A DNA stretch of 9,156 nucleotides, from contig DBCY01000150.1 of the NCBI GenBank assembly GCA_002293295.1, positions 1-9,156 of the forward strand, given 5' to 3'. How positions within the stretch are numbered: position 1 is the stretch's first letter; every line of letters starts with the position of its first letter. The notes under the pieces are model-generated. The model was given only the letters and a program-made list of their open reading frames with translations. It searched no databases and had not been told where the DNA came from. The stretch is from Ruminococcus sp. UBA946 (GTDB taxonomy: Bacteria > Bacillota > Clostridia > Oscillospirales > Ruminococcaceae). This document shows, piece after piece, positions 1-6,191 of this stretch. A program made the position numbers and the translations under genes.

Positions 1-73
1 TTAATCAAAAATCTGTAATTAATATTAATATTTAGATTAAGGATTAATTAATTGTAAATAATATTGTCTTTGG

Positions 74-102
74 TTGCATTCAGGCTGTAAATATAATATA
101 AT
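74..102 (+). promoter_or_regulatory. Candidate sigma-A promoter for the radical SAM gene
   Basis: A -35-like TTGCAT (74-79) and a perfect -10 TATAAT (97-102) are separated by 17 nt. Transcription would begin near 109, giving a leader of about 37 nt before the ATG at 146. The surrounding DNA is very AT-rich, so chance -10 matches are common; the correct spacing is the main support. A perfect 10-bp palindrome, ACCGTACGGT, lies at 130-139 just before the gene and overlaps its weak ribosome binding site. It could be an operator or chance. Confidence 0.5.
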
Positions 103-145
103 AATTTGTAAAGATTAATTATTTTGTTTACCGTACGGTGATTTA

Positions 146-1042
146 ATGGAATACATACCTGCCAAAACTGTCGTATCGTCATATTCCGGCGGTAACGGGT
201 GGTTCGGCAACAATTATAACATGAATATCTACAAGGGCTGCTGTCACGGTTGTATATACTGTGACAGCCGTTCTGAGTGTTATGGTATTAATGATTTTGA
301 CACCGTCAGAGCAAAGGAAAACGCTCTGGCGATTATCAGGAACAACCTAAGAAGCAAGGTGAAAACAGGCGTTGTAGGAACCGGTTCGATGTCCGACCCC
401 TATAACCCCTATGAAAAGGAGTTGGTGCTGACGGGACATGCCCTCGAATTAATCAACGCCTATGATTTCGGGGTATCAATAGCCACAAAAAGCGCATTGA
501 TTACACGGGATATAGAAATACTCAAGGAAATCAAGGAGCATTCTCCCGTTATATGTGAAATTACAATAACCTGCCATGACGACCGGCTGGCGTCAAAGCT
601 TGAGCCGAACGTATCTTCTCCGAGCGAACGCTTCAAAGCAATAAGACAGCTTTCTGATAACGGTATTTTCTGCGGTATTCTGCTAATGCCGGTGCTGCCT
701 TTTATAAATGATACGTATGAGAATATAACCGGTATAGTGACAAAAGCGCACGAAGCGGGAGCAAGGTTTATTTATCCGGCATTCGGGGTGACTTTACGTC
801 AGAATCAGCGGGAATGGTTTTATAATAAACTTGACGAGCTTTTTCCCGGTAAGCTTTTACGGGAAAAATACATACGCTCATTCGGGAATAATTATGAATG
901 CCGTTCGCCGGGAGCTTCAAAGCTTTGGAAACTTTTCAGGGAATTATGCGACGGATACGGAATCCTCTATGACATGAAGGACATTGTATTCACATATAAG
1001 CAGGGTTACGGAATAAATCAGCTCAGTTTTTTCAATGATTGA
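146..1042 (+). CDS. SPL-like radical SAM protein (SplB/Rv2578c-type family)
   Basis: A 298-residue protein with the radical SAM signature CX3CX2C at Cys32, Cys36 and Cys39, which would bind a [4Fe-4S] cluster that cleaves S-adenosylmethionine. Other motifs fit the family related to spore photoproduct lyase (COG1533): GTGSMSDPYNPYE (78-90), TKS (114-116), LEPN (152-155), PSERF (159-163) and MPVLPFIND (181-189). There is no signal peptide or membrane segment, so it should be cytoplasmic. The length is normal for the Rv2578c-like branch, whose substrate is unknown; it should not be called a true spore photoproduct lyase. The ATG at 146 has only a close GGTGA (137-141) upstream, but no better start is visible. 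It lies upstream of the kinase-like gene and uvrC on the same strand, with a 74-80 nt gap to the next gene. Family call is secure; function is open. Confidence 0.88.
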   Translation: MEYIPAKTVVSSYSGGNGWFGNNYNMNIYKGCCHGCIYCDSRSECYGINDFDTVRAKENALAIIRNNLRSKVKTGVVGTGSMSDPYNPYEKELVLTGHALELINAYDFGVSIATKSALITRDIEILKEIKEHSPVICEITITCHDDRLASKLEPNVSSPSERFKAIRQLSDNGIFCGILLMPVLPFINDTYENITGIVTKAHEAGARFIYPAFGVTLRQNQREWFYNKLDELFPGKLLREKYIRSFGNNYECRSPGASKLWKLFRELCDGYGILYDMKDIVFTYKQGYGINQLSFFND

Positions 1043-1110
1043 ATATCATTTTAAGAAAGATTAATGATTTGGTAATGTTCTTGCACTGACATAGAAAATT
1101 TATATGCTGT

Positions 1111-1115
1111 GAGGT
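1111..1115 (+). promoter_or_regulatory. Ribosome binding site fixing the kinase start
   Basis: GAGGT at 1111-1115 lies 7 nt before the ATG at 1123 but only 1 nt before the ATG at 1117. The spacing favours 1123 as the true start, so the first two residues of the longer reading (Met-Thr) are probably not translated. Confidence 0.6.
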
Positions 1116-1122
1116 AATGACT

Positions 1123-1611
1123 ATGGCGAAAGTGATATTGATATGCGGGAAAATTTGCAGTGGAAAAACAAGATATTCCAAAACTTTAATTAACGTATAT
1201 TCTGCTGTTTTATTGTCATCAGATGAAATTACCCTTGCTTTGTTTGGTTCAAATGGAGGGAAAGAGCATGGGTGTATAGTTAAAAAACTGCAAAATTATC
1301 TTTATCAAAAATCATTAGAGATTGTGAAATCCGGTATCAATGTTATTCTGGATTGGGGCTTTTGGACGCAAGAAGACAGGCGGGAAGCAATTGAATATTA
1401 CTCAAAACATCATATTGATTTTGAATGGCACTATATTGATTCATCAAACGAGGTTTTACAAAGAAACCTCAGTACCCGAAACCGAGAAATTCAGGAAGGA
1501 AACACTATAGCTTATTATTTCCCCGATGAACTTATTGTGCAGTTTTGGAACATATTTGAAGTACCTGAAAAGAGCGAAATAGATGTCTGGGTTGATAATA
1601 GTATAGAATAA
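1123..1611 (+). CDS. Small P-loop NTPase / kinase-like protein (AAA_33 type)
   Basis: A 162-residue cytoplasmic protein. It has a Walker A loop GKICSGKT (residues 9-16) directly after the first beta strand, an SDE motif (33-35) where kinases of this group bind substrate or metal, and a second acidic strand end VILDWGFW (Asp77, Trp78) followed by Arg86. A lid-like RNLSTRN segment (114-120) carries arginines that could contact ATP phosphates. This layout matches the AAA_33 family of small ATP-dependent kinases, often annotated simply as ATP-binding protein. Relatives phosphorylate small molecules, nucleic acid ends or antibiotics, so the substrate cannot be named. The gene seems more A/T-rich in codon choice than uvrC and the radical SAM gene, possibly a sign of later acquisition (impression, not computed). 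No promoter of its own was convincing, so it may be co-transcribed with the upstream gene. Confidence 0.8.
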   Translation: MAKVILICGKICSGKTRYSKTLINVYSAVLLSSDEITLALFGSNGGKEHGCIVKKLQNYLYQKSLEIVKSGINVILDWGFWTQEDRREAIEYYSKHHIDFEWHYIDSSNEVLQRNLSTRNREIQEGNTIAYYFPDELIVQFWNIFEVPEKSEIDVWVDNSIE

Positions 1612-1699
1612 GCATTTTCCGCACTGAACAGAGTTGGAAGAACGCCGGTTTACACTGCGAATCCTATGAATCTGCCTTTGTTTATGAAAGGACTATGAT

Positions 1700-3529
1700 G
1701 TGAACAAAAGACTGCCGTATCTGCGTGAAAAAACGCAGAATCTTACCACGATGCCGGGTGTCTACCGTATGTTTTCCCAAAACGGGAATATAATTTATAT
1801 CGGTAAAGCAAAAAACCTGAAAAACAGGGTCTTAAGCTATTTCCGTGAAAACCCCGACCATCTGCCGAAAGTCGAAAGGATGGTTTCACTTGTATATGAT
1901 TTTGACTTTATCGTAACCGATTCGGAATATGAAGCCCTTGTCCTGGAATGCTCGCTGATAAAGCAGAATAAACCCAAGTATAATATTCTGTTAAAGGATG
2001 ACAAGGGATACAGCTATATTAAAATTTCCGATTCGGAATACCCCGTTATAACAGCAGAGCACCAGAAATTCGGCAGGGGAACGTTTCTCGGTCCGTATAC
2101 CAGTTCGTTCATAACTAAACAAGCGGTAAACGAAGCTAACAGGGTTTTTATGCTGCCTACCTGTAAACGCAGTTTCCCGCGGGATTTCAATAAGGAACGT
2201 CCCTGCCTTAATCATCATATTAAACAATGCATGGGGGTTTGCACAGGCGTAATTGATGCCGATGAATACAGACAGACAGTCAGTCAGGCTGTGGATTATA
2301 TAAAAAGCGGTTCGGAATCTTCAGTCGGTCATTTAACCGGGCTAATGGAACAGGCTTCGGAGAATTTTGAATTTGAACGGGCGGCAAAGCTGAGGGACCG
2401 TATAAAAGCTATAAAAAATGCGTCGGACGAGCAAAAAATCATATCGGATGATATGCGGGATACCGATATTGTAGCCATTTCGCAAAACGGGAATAATGCC
2501 TGTATGGCAGTAATAATGTACCGTAACGGGCGTCTTTTCGACCGAGGAGAGTATTATCTGGGAGAAACGGACAGCACAGAAAAAATGTTTGAGGATTTTA
2601 TCGTACAGTATTATTCGGGAGAACGAGAAATCCCCCGCGAAATCATTATCGAGGAGGATTTATCGGATATAGTTAATATTGAAAAACTGATTCGTGAACG
2701 CGCCGGACACGCGATTTCAATTTCTTCCCGAAAGCGCGGCAGGGGATTAAAACTTATTATGCTTGCCAAATCAAACGCAAGCGAATACCTTGCCATAAAA
2801 GTGGGGCGTACCGGTAAGGAAATAGCGGCTTTGGAGGAACTCGGAAAAATTTTGGGTCTTACCGAACCGCCTTTGTATATTGAAGCTTATGATATATCTA
2901 ATCTGTCAAGCAGCTCGATGGTTGCCGGGATGGTTGTGTTTGAAAACGGACGCCCCCTTAAAAAAGCGTATAAAAAGTTTTCAATAAAGGAAAATATAAT
3001 GCAGAATGACGTTGCGTGCATGCGCGAGGTTCTGACGCGGAGATTTGTTCATTATAAGAATGACGATAACGGCGGCGAAGGATTTTCTAAGCTTCCCGAC
3101 CTTATTCTTCTTGACGGCGGAAAGGGGCAGGTCAATGCCGTGGAGCCTGTTCTGCGCGAAATGGGAATTGATGTGCCGGTATTCGGCATGGTTAAGGATA
3201 ACAAACACCGCACCCGCGCCATTTCAACGGGAGGAGCTGAAATTTCCATTGCGGGGACTAAATCCGCGTTTATGCTTGTAACCAGGATACAGGATGAGGT
3301 TCATAGATTTTCCGTAAATTATCAGCGAAGCAGGCATCAGAAACAATCCTATGCGATGGAAATTACAAAAATCAAGGGAATCGGAGAAAAGAAAGCGCAA
3401 AAACTTTTTTCAGCTTACAAAACTCGTGAGGAGTTCAAGAAAGCGACGCCCGAAGACATTGCAAAAACAGCGGGCGTTAATTACGAAACCGCAAACGAGG
3501 TATTCCGGTTTGTACAGGAAATAGATTAA
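1700..3529 (+). CDS. uvrC: UvrABC excinuclease subunit C
   Basis: UvrC makes both incisions around a lesion marked by UvrA and UvrB in nucleotide excision repair. The 609 residues show the full domain order. The GIY-YIG nuclease (about 15-95, with GVY 20-22, YIG 33-35 and Arg43) makes the 3' cut. The Cys set 155, 169, 177 and 181 matches the spacing of the reported E. coli UvrC [4Fe-4S] ligands. A UVR motif (about 213-240, FEFERAAKLRDRI) binds UvrB. The RNase H-like domain has Asp398, Asp437, Asp472 and His535 at the positions of the E. coli 5'-incision residues. A C-terminal helix-hairpin-helix region (about 553-609, IKGIGEKKA) binds DNA. The GTG start at 1700 has AAAGGA (1687-1692) 7 nt upstream, so the start is well placed. 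All catalytic positions seen are intact. No strong promoter lies in the 88-nt gap upstream, so read-through from upstream genes is possible. Confidence 0.98.
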   Translation: MNKRLPYLREKTQNLTTMPGVYRMFSQNGNIIYIGKAKNLKNRVLSYFRENPDHLPKVERMVSLVYDFDFIVTDSEYEALVLECSLIKQNKPKYNILLKDDKGYSYIKISDSEYPVITAEHQKFGRGTFLGPYTSSFITKQAVNEANRVFMLPTCKRSFPRDFNKERPCLNHHIKQCMGVCTGVIDADEYRQTVSQAVDYIKSGSESSVGHLTGLMEQASENFEFERAAKLRDRIKAIKNASDEQKIISDDMRDTDIVAISQNGNNACMAVIMYRNGRLFDRGEYYLGETDSTEKMFEDFIVQYYSGEREIPREIIIEEDLSDIVNIEKLIRERAGHAISISSRKRGRGLKLIMLAKSNASEYLAIKVGRTGKEIAALEELGKILGLTEPPLYIEAYDISNLSSSSMVAGMVVFENGRPLKKAYKKFSIKENIMQNDVACMREVLTRRFVHYKNDDNGGEGFSKLPDLILLDGGKGQVNAVEPVLREMGIDVPVFGMVKDNKHRTRAISTGGAEISIAGTKSAFMLVTRIQDEVHRFSVNYQRSRHQKQSYAMEITKIKGIGEKKAQKLFSAYKTREEFKKATPEDIAKTAGVNYETANEVFRFVQEID

Positions 3530-3539
3530 GGGAGCAGAT

Positions 3540-3617
3540 CAATGGCAACAACTTAAGCCAAATGCTTATAATGCTTCATTGTGAGTGGTCAGTGATTAGT
3601 GGTCAGTGGTCAGATTT
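3540..3617 (+). repeat. Compound repeat copy 1: CAACAACTTAAGC box plus AGTGGTC heptamers
   Basis: The element starts with CAATGGCAACAACTTAAGC (3540-3558). A 25-nt unconserved spacer follows, then four heptamers in phase: AGTGGTC (3584-3590), AGTGATT (3591-3597), AGTGGTC (3598-3604) and AGTGGTC (3605-3611), ending in AGATTT (3612-3617). A second copy with the same order, orientation and nearly the same spacing lies at 9075-9156. The 19-nt boxes differ at one position. The copy fills the junction between uvrC and the convergent hydrolase gene. Short tandem heptamers are known in several bacterial genomes, but I cannot assign this one to a named family. Confidence 0.8.
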
Positions 3618-3631
3618 TTTGAGTACATTTT

Positions 3632-3653
3632 CACTCCACACTCCATACTACTT
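3632..3653 (-). repeat. ACTCCAC-type heptamer block, opposite orientation
   Basis: On the plus strand three heptamers run in phase: ACTCCAC (3633-3639), ACTCCAT (3640-3646) and ACTACTT (3647-3653). Read on the minus strand they are AGTATGG/AGTGTGG-like units, related to the AGTGGTC units 20 nt to the left but inverted. The two blocks can pair only partly (AGTG with CACT, twice, same 7-nt phase) around the T-run at 3615-3620. This could act as a weak bidirectional terminator for the convergent genes. The block overlaps the last sense codon and the TAG stop of the hydrolase. Confidence 0.55.
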
Positions 3654-5459
3654 AATCCGCATTTTTCTCGGCGGTTCGCCCTGAGCGAAATTCCCTTTGA
3701 TTTCCGGTTCCAGTATATTTTTTATTTTATATTCGGCTATATCGCTTTCCAGTATAGCAGTTACAGTTTTCTGCAGAACCTGCGGGATTTCGGGAATGGT
3801 GTTATGCAGTATTTCATCAATTGCACTGTAAAGCTCGGGTGATTCTTCTAATTTTAAAATTACATGGTCTTCATGGAAAAACAGTTTCATGAATTTTGTG
3901 CTGGATGTTTCTATAAAGGAAAGCATGATTTTCAATACCGGGTTTCCGTCCTCGTCAGAAGTAAACCATCCCCTTGTTCCGACCCGGTAGCTTTCACCCT
4001 TTCTTTTAATATCAAAATAAAGTACCTGTCTGTCGAAACTGACAGGTATTTGCGTTACCAGCCCTTCTCCGAATACTGAAGTATAAAAAAATCCGTCCTT
4101 AATACCAAAATATACCTGTTCGATGCCATGCTCGAAATTCCCGTTCATAATTTGTATTAATACAGGAAGCAGCCCTGAGTTATTCTGCTCGAATATAATC
4201 CTTCGGCTCGTCAGCATTTTTACCGTTGCGGGCAAAGTCTCCTTATCGTTTATCTTAGTCAGGTTAAAACGCATTAACTGCAGGAATGACAGGGCGCTCG
4301 GGAGATACATCGGTTCATTGTAATTAAACCTGCTCAGGCTTTTTCTCAGGGCGGCGGTCTGGGTATAATAATGTTTTTCAGGTATAGGCTGGCTGCTGAA
4401 ATTCTTATCATTTGAAATATAGGAAGATATTATGTCCATTGTCTTGCACTGCGGGTATACATAACTGCTGCCGGCTGTCATAGCAATAACTATTTTTCTT
4501 TTCGGGAAAACATATACGCCCTGACCGAACATACCGCTGAACATAAAACCGTCGTTATTCTTTGTCCGCCATATCTGATAACCGTAACCTGCGTTGCATA
4601 TGGTATTTACTTTGCTGACTTTTTTTGACGTTGATTCCTTTATCCATTTTTCGGGGACAAGCTGCTTTTCGTTCCACTTTCCGTTTTGCAGGTACAGCTG
4701 ACCTAGCTTGGCGTAATCATAAACTGACATATATAATCCCCACCCGCCTTTTTCATAGCCAAGCGGACAGGTTTCCCAGAAATAATTTGTTATTCCCATA
4801 TGCGTGAAAAGCTTTTCATCAAGATATTTCGACAGCGACCCCCCTGTTTTCTGACATATCATAACGGTAAGCATATAGGTGTTCAATGAGTTGTATGAAA
4901 ATTCGTTGACGTTCTTTTCTTTAATCTCCGAGCCAAGAAACGCCCTTATCCAGTTTTTCTCAGTAAGAGCCGCCGCTTCGCTGAACTCTATTCCCGAGGT
5001 CATAGTCAGCAGGCTTTTAACCGTCAGATTTTTTATTTCCTGAGGAATCCTGCCGTATCCTTTAAACCAGTCCCCCAATGTTTCATTCAATGACATAATA
5101 CCTTCCGACACCGCTATTCCGACTGCCGCTGACACTATGCTTTTGCATAATGAATGAGAAACATGCGGAAAATCAAGCCGGAACGGCGTCCACTCAGCTT
5201 TTGCAATCATTTTTCCGTCTTTGAGAATAAGCATTGAATGGGGGTTTATCCCGTTAGTGTCCGATATTTTTTTATAAAGCTCAATAAGCCCTTCGGAATA
5301 TACGCCGGTTTGTTCGGGCAGAATTTCGATGAACGTATTTTTTGTTTCTGTCGGTTTCAGCGGCGGTTTTTGAGGTCTGTAATCCTCCCGGTTATTTTTT
5401 TCCCTTTCAAATAAATTCTGTAAAAACTCAAGTGTTTTTATCTGGTGCTTAATATCCAT
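3648..5459 (-). CDS. Serine hydrolase, class C beta-lactamase-like fold, with unknown C-terminal region
   Basis: A 603-residue protein counted from the start chosen here. Residues about 50-345 form a class C beta-lactamase/transpeptidase-like domain. The nucleophile motif SLCK has Ser103 and Lys106, preceded by the usual HVSHS; the second motif is Tyr189-Asn-Ser; GMFGQ (309-313) sits at the third, HxG-like motif. The YNS second motif in place of YxN is seen in the 6-aminohexanoate-dimer hydrolase-like branch, so amide or ester hydrolysis is more likely than beta-lactam resistance. Residues about 350-603 match nothing I recognise and contain several beta-rich stretches. No signal peptide is visible, so it is probably cytoplasmic. 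The ATG at 5459 is preferred over in-frame ATGs at 5483 and 5495 because a perfect AGGAGG precedes it. It converges with uvrC and has its own upstream promoters. Substrate unknown. Confidence 0.87.
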   Translation of the reverse strand: MDIKHQIKTLEFLQNLFEREKNNREDYRPQKPPLKPTETKNTFIEILPEQTGVYSEGLIELYKKISDTNGINPHSMLILKDGKMIAKAEWTPFRLDFPHVSHSLCKSIVSAAVGIAVSEGIMSLNETLGDWFKGYGRIPQEIKNLTVKSLLTMTSGIEFSEAAALTEKNWIRAFLGSEIKEKNVNEFSYNSLNTYMLTVMICQKTGGSLSKYLDEKLFTHMGITNYFWETCPLGYEKGGWGLYMSVYDYAKLGQLYLQNGKWNEKQLVPEKWIKESTSKKVSKVNTICNAGYGYQIWRTKNNDGFMFSGMFGQGVYVFPKRKIVIAMTAGSSYVYPQCKTMDIISSYISNDKNFSSQPIPEKHYYTQTAALRKSLSRFNYNEPMYLPSALSFLQLMRFNLTKINDKETLPATVKMLTSRRIIFEQNNSGLLPVLIQIMNGNFEHGIEQVYFGIKDGFFYTSVFGEGLVTQIPVSFDRQVLYFDIKRKGESYRVGTRGWFTSDEDGNPVLKIMLSFIETSSTKFMKLFFHEDHVILKLEESPELYSAIDEILHNTIPEIPQVLQKTVTAILESDIAEYKIKNILEPEIKGNFAQGEPPRKMRIK

Positions 5460-5467
5460 ATGCGCAG

Positions 5468-5474
5468 CCCTCCT
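5468..5474 (-). promoter_or_regulatory. Strong ribosome binding site fixing the hydrolase start
   Basis: On the minus strand AGGAGGG occupies 5474-5468, 8 nt before the ATG at 5459. The earlier in-frame ATG at 5495 has only an AGGA 13 nt away, and the one at 5483 has none. The shorter protein beginning MDIKHQ is therefore the likely product. Confidence 0.8.
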
Positions 5475-5572
5475 GAAATTCATGCCGGTAATCATAAGCT
5501 TATGCGTATCCTGACGAATATAATGTTAATAATTTAACGGAAAAAATGCATATTATTATCTTATATCCGGTA

Positions 5573-5673
5573 ATACTAATCCCCAATAAAAAACATTGAA
5601 AAAAATCTGCGTAAAAACCGTAAAGAATGGTTTATACTTGATTTTTTATATGTTTTCAATCGGTTATTAGTAT
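5573..5673. repeat. Long nested imperfect inverted repeat
   Basis: Four nested arm pairs share one centre: ATACTAAT (5573-5580) with ATTAGTAT (5666-5673); ATTGAAAA (5595-5602) with TTTTCAAT (5653-5660); AAATC (5603-5607) with GATTT (5640-5644); and GTAAAAACC (5611-5619) with GGTTTATAC (5629-5637, one mismatch), around a 9-nt loop. Unpaired bulges separate the arms. Each arm alone could be chance in AT-rich DNA; their nesting is the support. The right half also contains the proximal hydrolase promoter. Confidence 0.55.
5631..5659 (-). promoter_or_regulatory. Candidate proximal sigma-A promoter of the hydrolase gene
   Basis: On the minus strand TTGAAA (5659-5654) and TATAAA (5636-5631) are separated by exactly 17 nt. 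Transcription would start near 5624, giving a leader of about 165 nt before the ATG at 5459. The promoter is embedded in the inverted repeat at 5573-5673, so -35 and -10 lie on different arm segments, which could be relevant to control. Confidence 0.55.
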
Positions 5674-5700
5674 AAAAAACTGTACCCGCATATTATTCAT

Positions 5701-5762
5701 AAAACCGGTCTCATGCTGGGGTGTGTTCTTAAATCATCAATATGCGCATAGACAGCGGTTTT
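5701..5762. repeat. Inverted repeat with inner stem (hairpin)
   Basis: AAAACCG (5701-5707) pairs with CGGTTTT (5756-5762), GTC (5708-5710) with GAC (5751-5753) across a 2-nt bulge, and ATGC (5713-5716) with GCAT (5746-5749). The result is about 14-15 bp with a 29-nt loop. A 10-bp palindrome TATGCGCATA (5741-5750) lies in the right arm. The plus-strand arm ends in TTTTT (5759-5763) and the minus-strand arm in TTTT, so it is terminator-like in either direction, but no gene is known to end here. Confidence 0.5.
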
Positions 5763-5807
5763 TGCTATACACAGCGATTGCTGATTATCGAACGCGTCCT
5801 AAAACTA

Positions 5808-5859
5808 ATGTAATCAGTTTTTTATGCACCGACTGAATTTTAATACGAACTGATTATAT
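5808..5859. repeat. Perfect 9-bp inverted repeat with 28-nt spacer
   Basis: TAATCAGTT (5811-5819) pairs perfectly with AACTGATTA (5848-5856). A G-T pair and two A-T pairs extend the stem to about 12 bp. A third copy of the core, CTGATTA, lies at 5781-5787 and could pair with 5811-5817 instead. Six Ts (5818-5823) follow the middle copy. Confidence 0.5.
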
Positions 5860-6030
5860 ATCCTTGCTTAGAATTTATATGCTGTTATGACTTGTACTTA
5901 TACGAACAATAATTTATAAATCATTTAAATATGAATTAATATAATTTTAAATAACTTTGTTTTTCTGGAATTACAGTTAGCATTAATAAAGGATTTAAAA
6001 AAGATTTATTGTGCATTTATGCTATATACT

Positions 6031-6052
6031 CTGTATAGTAGTATTTATACAG
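6031..6052. promoter_or_regulatory. Candidate operator dyad CTGTATA-N8-TATACAG
   Basis: A perfect 7-bp inverted repeat (6031-6037 and 6046-6052) overlaps the -10 element and start region of the minus-strand promoter at 6044-6072. That position suits a repressor site. It is about 75 nt upstream of the galE -35, so it could also touch that promoter. The repressor is unknown. As RNA it would be a short hairpin without a following T-run. Confidence 0.45.
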
Positions 6053-6072
6053 CGTAATTAAAATGCTGTCAA
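6044..6072 (-). promoter_or_regulatory. Candidate distal sigma-A promoter, minus strand
   Basis: On the minus strand a perfect TTGACA (6072-6067) is followed after 17 nt by TATAAA (6049-6044). Transcription would begin near 6037. The first gene downstream is the hydrolase, whose start is about 578 nt away, so this would be a second promoter with a very long structured leader, or the promoter of an unannotated small RNA. By consensus match it is among the best promoters in the window. Confidence 0.55.
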
Positions 6073-6125
6073 GCCGGAAAAGTTTATATTTATACTGTTT
6101 TTTTATCTTTTGTATAATTTGTATA

Positions 6126-6154
6126 TTGAAATAAAACATGTATTATTGTATAAT
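6126..6154 (+). promoter_or_regulatory. Sigma-A promoter of galE
   Basis: TTGAAA (6126-6131) and a perfect TATAAT (6149-6154) are separated by 17 nt. Transcription should start near 6161, leaving a short leader of about 30 nt that includes the ribosome binding site AGAGGG (6178-6183), 8 nt before the ATG at 6192. It is divergent from the minus-strand promoter at 6044-6072, the two -35 elements being about 53 nt apart. Confidence 0.7.
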
Positions 6155-6191
6155 ATAGCTTGGGATAAATATTTATTAGAGGGTTGATATA

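Larger units (their letters stand above)
5496..6125. other. Long gene-free AT-rich region between divergent genes
   Basis: Between the hydrolase leader and the galE promoter I found no open frame with a credible ribosome binding site on either strand, no tRNA and no riboswitch class I recognise. What it does hold is structure: inverted repeats at 5573-5673, 5701-5762 and 5808-5859, a dyad at 6031-6052, and two well-spaced minus-strand promoter candidates. The stretch 5870-6010 is very AT-rich and otherwise featureless. It may be simply the regulatory space of two divergent genes, or hide a small RNA. Confidence 0.6.

Noticed and set aside
146..1042. Calling the radical SAM gene splB, spore photoproduct lyase
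   Set aside because: The internal motifs (PSERF, MPVLPFIND, GTGSMSDPYNPYE) fit the broader Rv2578c-like branch, and the extra catalytic cysteine of true lyases could not be placed.
1081..1108. Promoter TTGCAC-N16-TATGCT before the kinase gene
   Set aside because: Transcription would start at about 1115, cutting off the ribosome binding site at 1111-1115.
1123..1611. Zeta-type toxin of a toxin-antitoxin pair
   Set aside because: The P-loop fold is shared, but the protein is short and no small antitoxin gene with a ribosome binding site lies beside it.
2981..3281. Overlapping open frames on both strands inside uvrC
   Set aside because: They lie wholly inside a conserved catalytic domain, lack ribosome binding sites and have compositions typical of shadow frames. 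The same applies to frames inside the hydrolase, galE and protease genes.
3584..3611. CRISPR array or phage attachment site
   Set aside because: Seven-nt units without spacers are a short tandem repeat, and there are no cas, integrase or tRNA genes nearby.
3648..5459. True beta-lactamase giving antibiotic resistance
   Set aside because: There is no signal peptide, the second motif is YNS, and the long C-terminal region is unlike AmpC enzymes.
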